Source: Cochliopodium minus
Taxonomy: Eukaryota > Discosea > Himatismenida > Cochliopodiidae
NCBI GenBank assembly: GCA_024220525.1
Contig: JAMYWO010000001.1
Span: 569,086-590,190 of the forward strand
DNA length: 21,105 bases
Reading direction: 5' to 3'
Position numbers and translations under genes: made by a program. The notes under the pieces were generated by a model. That model was not told where the DNA came from. It searched no databases and saw nothing but the letters and a program-made list of their open reading frames with translations. This document shows positions 18,010 through 21,105 of the stretch, piece by piece (position 1 is the first letter of the stretch; each line of letters starts with the position of its first letter).

Positions 18010-19599
18010 ATGGAAACTGTAAATATCGAGAAAATTAAACCAAAAGAATCAAAAATGAAAGTTGTTGTTACAGGAGCAACTGGATTACTTGGAAGAGCAA
18101 TAATGAAGGTATAAAAATTATAATTTTTTTTTTTCCAATAAAATTCAACTTCTTTAAAAGGAATTCTCCCAATGTGATGTAGTGGGGATAGGATGGAATA
18201 GAGGAGGGAAAAACATAAAGAAATTGGATTTAAGAGATTTCAAAGAAGTGGAAGAATTTCTGATTGAAGAATTTCCAGGTATGTTTAATAAAGAATAAGA
18301 ACCAATATACAAACTCATTTTACATCTATTTGTTTCCATTTGATCAGGAAGTTTTCATATTATTATCTTTTTGGAACATTAAATTATATATCAGCGAAAT
18401 ATTATACCAAATAAAAAATAGAGAAAGAAATTTCTTTTGTGAGTATAATAAAAATAAAATACAACGAGTTCATAGTTTAAATATAATTGATCTTCTCATA
18501 TTTTAAATTTTAAAAAATAAAAGATGTGATTATACATTGTGCAGCAGAAAAAAATGTGGATATATGTGAGAAAAATGTGGAAGAAACACATAAATTCAAT
18601 GCAGACTTAACCGAATTCCTCTCAAAGTATTGGTAATCAAAAAAAATTTTTGTTTCAAAAATTTATAATTTTTTTTCAAATTTCATTTTATTTATCATTT
18701 ATAAACTTTATTTAATTTTATTTAACTTTATTTAATTATTTTATTCAATGATTTAATCTCTTTTATTAATAGCAAGGAATATGGAGCATGGCTTCTCTAC
18801 ATCTCCACAGATTATGTTTTCGATGGAAAAGCACCTGCTTACAAACCCAACAGCAAAACGAATCCTCTCAACTCCTATGGGAGATCAAAGTTAGATGGAG
18901 AGATCAGAGCTCGTGCTGCTGATTGGGGTGCTGGTGTTTTACGTGTTCCTTTGTTGTATGGTTCTGTAAAAAAAAAAAAATTAATTTTATTCATAAATAT
19001 CATTATTATTTTTAATATTTATTTTATTTTAATCATTTTTATTTTCATTAATTTTATTTTTTTTTTTGTATTTTTTTATTTTTCTTAAATTCAACAGTTA
19101 GAAAAATTGAATGAATCATCATGCACATCTATATTTCAACAAGTTCTCAATCAAACACCCCAAGAAATAGACAATTATAACATCCGCTATCCTACTTTCG
19201 TGGACGATGTTGCAAGAGTTTGTAGACTTTTGTCTGAAAGAAAAATGAAGCATTGTGGTTTCAATGGTATTTTTCATTTCTCTGGAAATCAATCTTTTAC
19301 AAAATATCAAATTGCACTTAAATATGGTAAAAAATTTTTTGTTTTTTAAAATATTTTTTCCATTTTACTTTTTATTTTTATTTTTTAATTTTTCTATTTT
19401 TTCTATTATTTTCATAGGAGAATTGTTTGGACTTTCAACATCCCATTTAAAACCTATCGACCATGCTACTAGTTCAGATTCAACTAGACCTCACAATGCA
19501 AAATTGGACACTAGTGTTTTGCAGTTGATGGGACTTCTAAAAGTTACCCCGTTTGAAAAGGCTATCAAACCTATTTTGGAACCTTTTCTACCAAAATAA
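18010..19599 (+). CDS. MAT2B: MAT2B-like methionine adenosyltransferase regulatory subunit (309 aa, 6 exons)
   Basis: Exons: 18010-18108, 18161-18278, 18524-18632, 18773-18965, 19098-19326, 19418-19599 (930 nt). It is an extended short-chain dehydrogenase/reductase of the RmlD/dTDP-4-dehydrorhamnose reductase family: NAD(P)-binding VVTGATGLLG (G22, G25, G28), HCAAE, YISTDYVFDG (118-127), and Y144-x3-K148 in NSYGRSKLDGE. The order and wording follow human MAT2B closely: VLRVPLLYG, RYPTFVDDVARVCR, GIFHFSGNQSFTKY, SSDSTRPHNAKLD. In animals this protein binds the MAT2A catalytic subunit and tunes S-adenosylmethionine synthesis. Family members in microbes can instead make dTDP-rhamnose, so the role is not certain. 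The ATG at 18010 is used; a second in-frame ATG precedes KVVVTG and would give 294 residues. Human MAT2B is slightly longer (334). Confidence 0.85.
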
Positions 19600-19796
19600 T
19601 TTTTGTGGATAAAAGAAAAAATTCAAATAAAAAATTTGAAAAAAAAAATTTTTTTAAAGGTTTAATAACAAGTCATGTTGTTTTTCAAGATAAACCAAAA
19701 AAACACAAATAAAAAATAACAAATAAAAAGTTTATCCCAAAAAAGTAAATACGTAACATCGATAAAAAAAAGTATTAGATTTTCTTTTTGAAAAGT

Positions 19797-21105
19797 TTAG
19801 TTCTTGACAGGAGCCTTTACAACACCTTTACTTCCAGTGCTTTTCAATTTGACAGCAAGAGGATTGATTGGAGGATTCTTGAGAGGAGGGTTTTTGACAA
19901 CGAGAGGAACTTTTTCACTTCCGCCAACAGTAGAGGATCTTTTGGTCAAACGAGAAGACAATTCACCCATCATTCCACCCATCATACCCATTCCCATACC
20001 CATACCTCCGACCTTGGAGACAGAAGGAGCGGAAGACTCGGAGCTGCCAGTGGAGTCTGGAGGTCTTTCCACAGTGATTCCTTCTCCTAGTTCTGTTAAT
20101 GGTTTGCTTGGTGGTTTTCTGCTTCTCAATGTTGATTTTTTGGGGTTGCTGAGCATCTCTTTAAATTTTTTGAATAAAAAAAAAGAAATTTTAAAAATTT
20201 GTTTTTATTCTCTTGAAAATAAAATTTTTTCTGAATGAAATAGAGGGTTTTGTATCAATATATCTTGAAATTTTATATGAAACATCTTATTTTATCATTA
20301 ATTTTGAATATTTTTATCTTTCTTATTGTTCAAATCATTATCTTTAAATATATTCCAATATTCTTTTCTTTATATTATTGTGATAAATTTTTTTGATTTA
20401 AAAGGAATAAGTACCTGATGATGTTTCGGGTATTTTGTTGAGATTACCTCCACCTTTAGATTGTTGTAAATTCTTGATCAATTCTTCTTGTTCTCCCAAT
20501 CTTTTGTTCAAATTATCGATTTTCTCCAAAGTGAAAACGATGAAATTTTTTAATTCTTCATTGGCGCAATTATCTACAAATTTGCTTGTCCATTCTTTGA
20601 GATTATCGTTTGCATCTTCTTTTTTTTGTTCGCTTTTTGATTCAGTGGTACTTTCTGCAATGATATATGAAATAAAAAAAAAATTATTAAAATTTTTCAG
20701 TTAAAAAAATATAAATTATAAAATATAAAATAAATTTATCATAATTTTTTAATATATATTCATAAAGGATCTAATAATTGAAGATACAAAATTAATGTAT
20801 CTCTAGAAATTTAATTTTTACCTTCAGATTTATTTTCTCCTTCAACAGTTTCTACTTTATCTTGTTCTTCTGTTTGTTTTTCTTCGGTTTTTGGGGATTC
20901 AGATGTTGGAGGTTGCTCTGTTGTTGGAGGTTCCTCTTGGGGTTTCTCCTCAATCACTTCTTTTTGTGGTTGTTCCTCTGTTGTTTGTGGTTGTTCTTCT
21001 GTTTGTGGTGGAGGTGGGAAATCTTGAGGTATATTCTCATTTGATTGATTATTTTCTTCAGTTGGTTTATTTTCCTCAACTTGAACGTTTTCAACAACTT
21101 GATTT
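19797..21105 (-). CDS. C-terminal part of an unidentified Pro/Glu-rich, coiled-coil protein
   Basis: Exons: beyond 21105 to 20822, 20654-20415, 20158-19797, all in phase; the N-terminus lies off the window. The first exon is disordered and rich in Glu, Pro, Gln and Thr with imperfect repeats such as TEEQPQ and EEPPTTEQPPT, and one DFPPPPQ. The second holds a probable coiled coil (NDNLKEWTSKF, ELKNFIVFTLEKIDNLNKRL, EQEELIKNLQQ). The third is basic and Pro/Ser/Gly-rich (STLRSRKPPSKP) with a methionine/glycine run leading into MMGELSSRLTKRSS, then VKNPPLKNPPINPL and a lysine-rich end. The MGELSSRLTKR helix recalls short actin-binding or WH2/GAB-like motifs in actin regulators, but that is weak inference. 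I do not recognise the family. The shorter reading starting at the ATG at 20156 ignores the upstream exons. Confidence 0.65.

Noticed and set aside
19804-20238. 144-codon plus-strand frame opposite the disordered C-terminal exon
   Set aside because: The minus strand gives three phase-matched exons with coherent composition. The plus frame is its reverse-strand shadow.

Overview
This window is nuclear DNA of a very AT-rich, intron-dense eukaryote, most likely a protist. Introns are short (about 50-560 nt), almost pure A/T, begin GT (usually GTAAA) and end AG. Stops are standard (TAA mostly, some TGA). Gene models were built by hand from donor/acceptor sites, unbroken phase and protein-family logic. 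I cannot name the species. The AT bias, asparagine runs and gene content would fit an amoeba-like or other free-living unicellular lineage, which is inference.

Layout from left to right. (1) A minus-strand gene at the left edge, possibly ankyrin-type, faces away from a plus-strand gene at 958-5167. That gene reads as one 537-residue fusion of a Thg1-like 3'-5' nucleotide polymerase and a HAD phosphatase of the pseudouridine-5'-phosphatase type. (2) A small stand-alone SAM-domain protein lies on the minus strand (5695-5940). (3) Around a single N at 6651, two divergent genes both lose their 5' parts: an unidentified minus-strand gene and an RCC1-repeat gene (6826-7973). A collapsed assembly gap is likely. 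(4) A minus-strand block follows: an F-box/SPRY protein with microexons (8024-9686), an HPS6-like BLOC-2 subunit (9870-12511), a membrane-anchored RING-H2 protein (12608-13520) and a coiled-coil RING protein (13708-14403). (5) A SPRY-only protein (14716-16228, plus) is head-to-head with the last RING gene. (6) A PLAC8-family cysteine-rich protein (16384-17323, minus) is divergent from a MAT2B-like regulatory subunit of methionine adenosyltransferase (18010-19599, plus). (7) The C-terminal part of an unidentified Pro/Glu-rich, coiled-coil protein (minus) runs off the right edge.

The genes do not form one pathway, although ubiquitin ligase components (one F-box, two RING) and two SPRY proteins cluster at 8-16 kb. 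The most unusual items are the Thg1-HAD fusion, the repeat-aligned tiny exons of the RCC1 gene, the 4-, 11-, 15- and 16-nt coding exons of neighbouring genes, and an HPS6-like protein in a microbial-looking genome. No transposon, viral element, CRISPR array, rRNA or tRNA was recognised.
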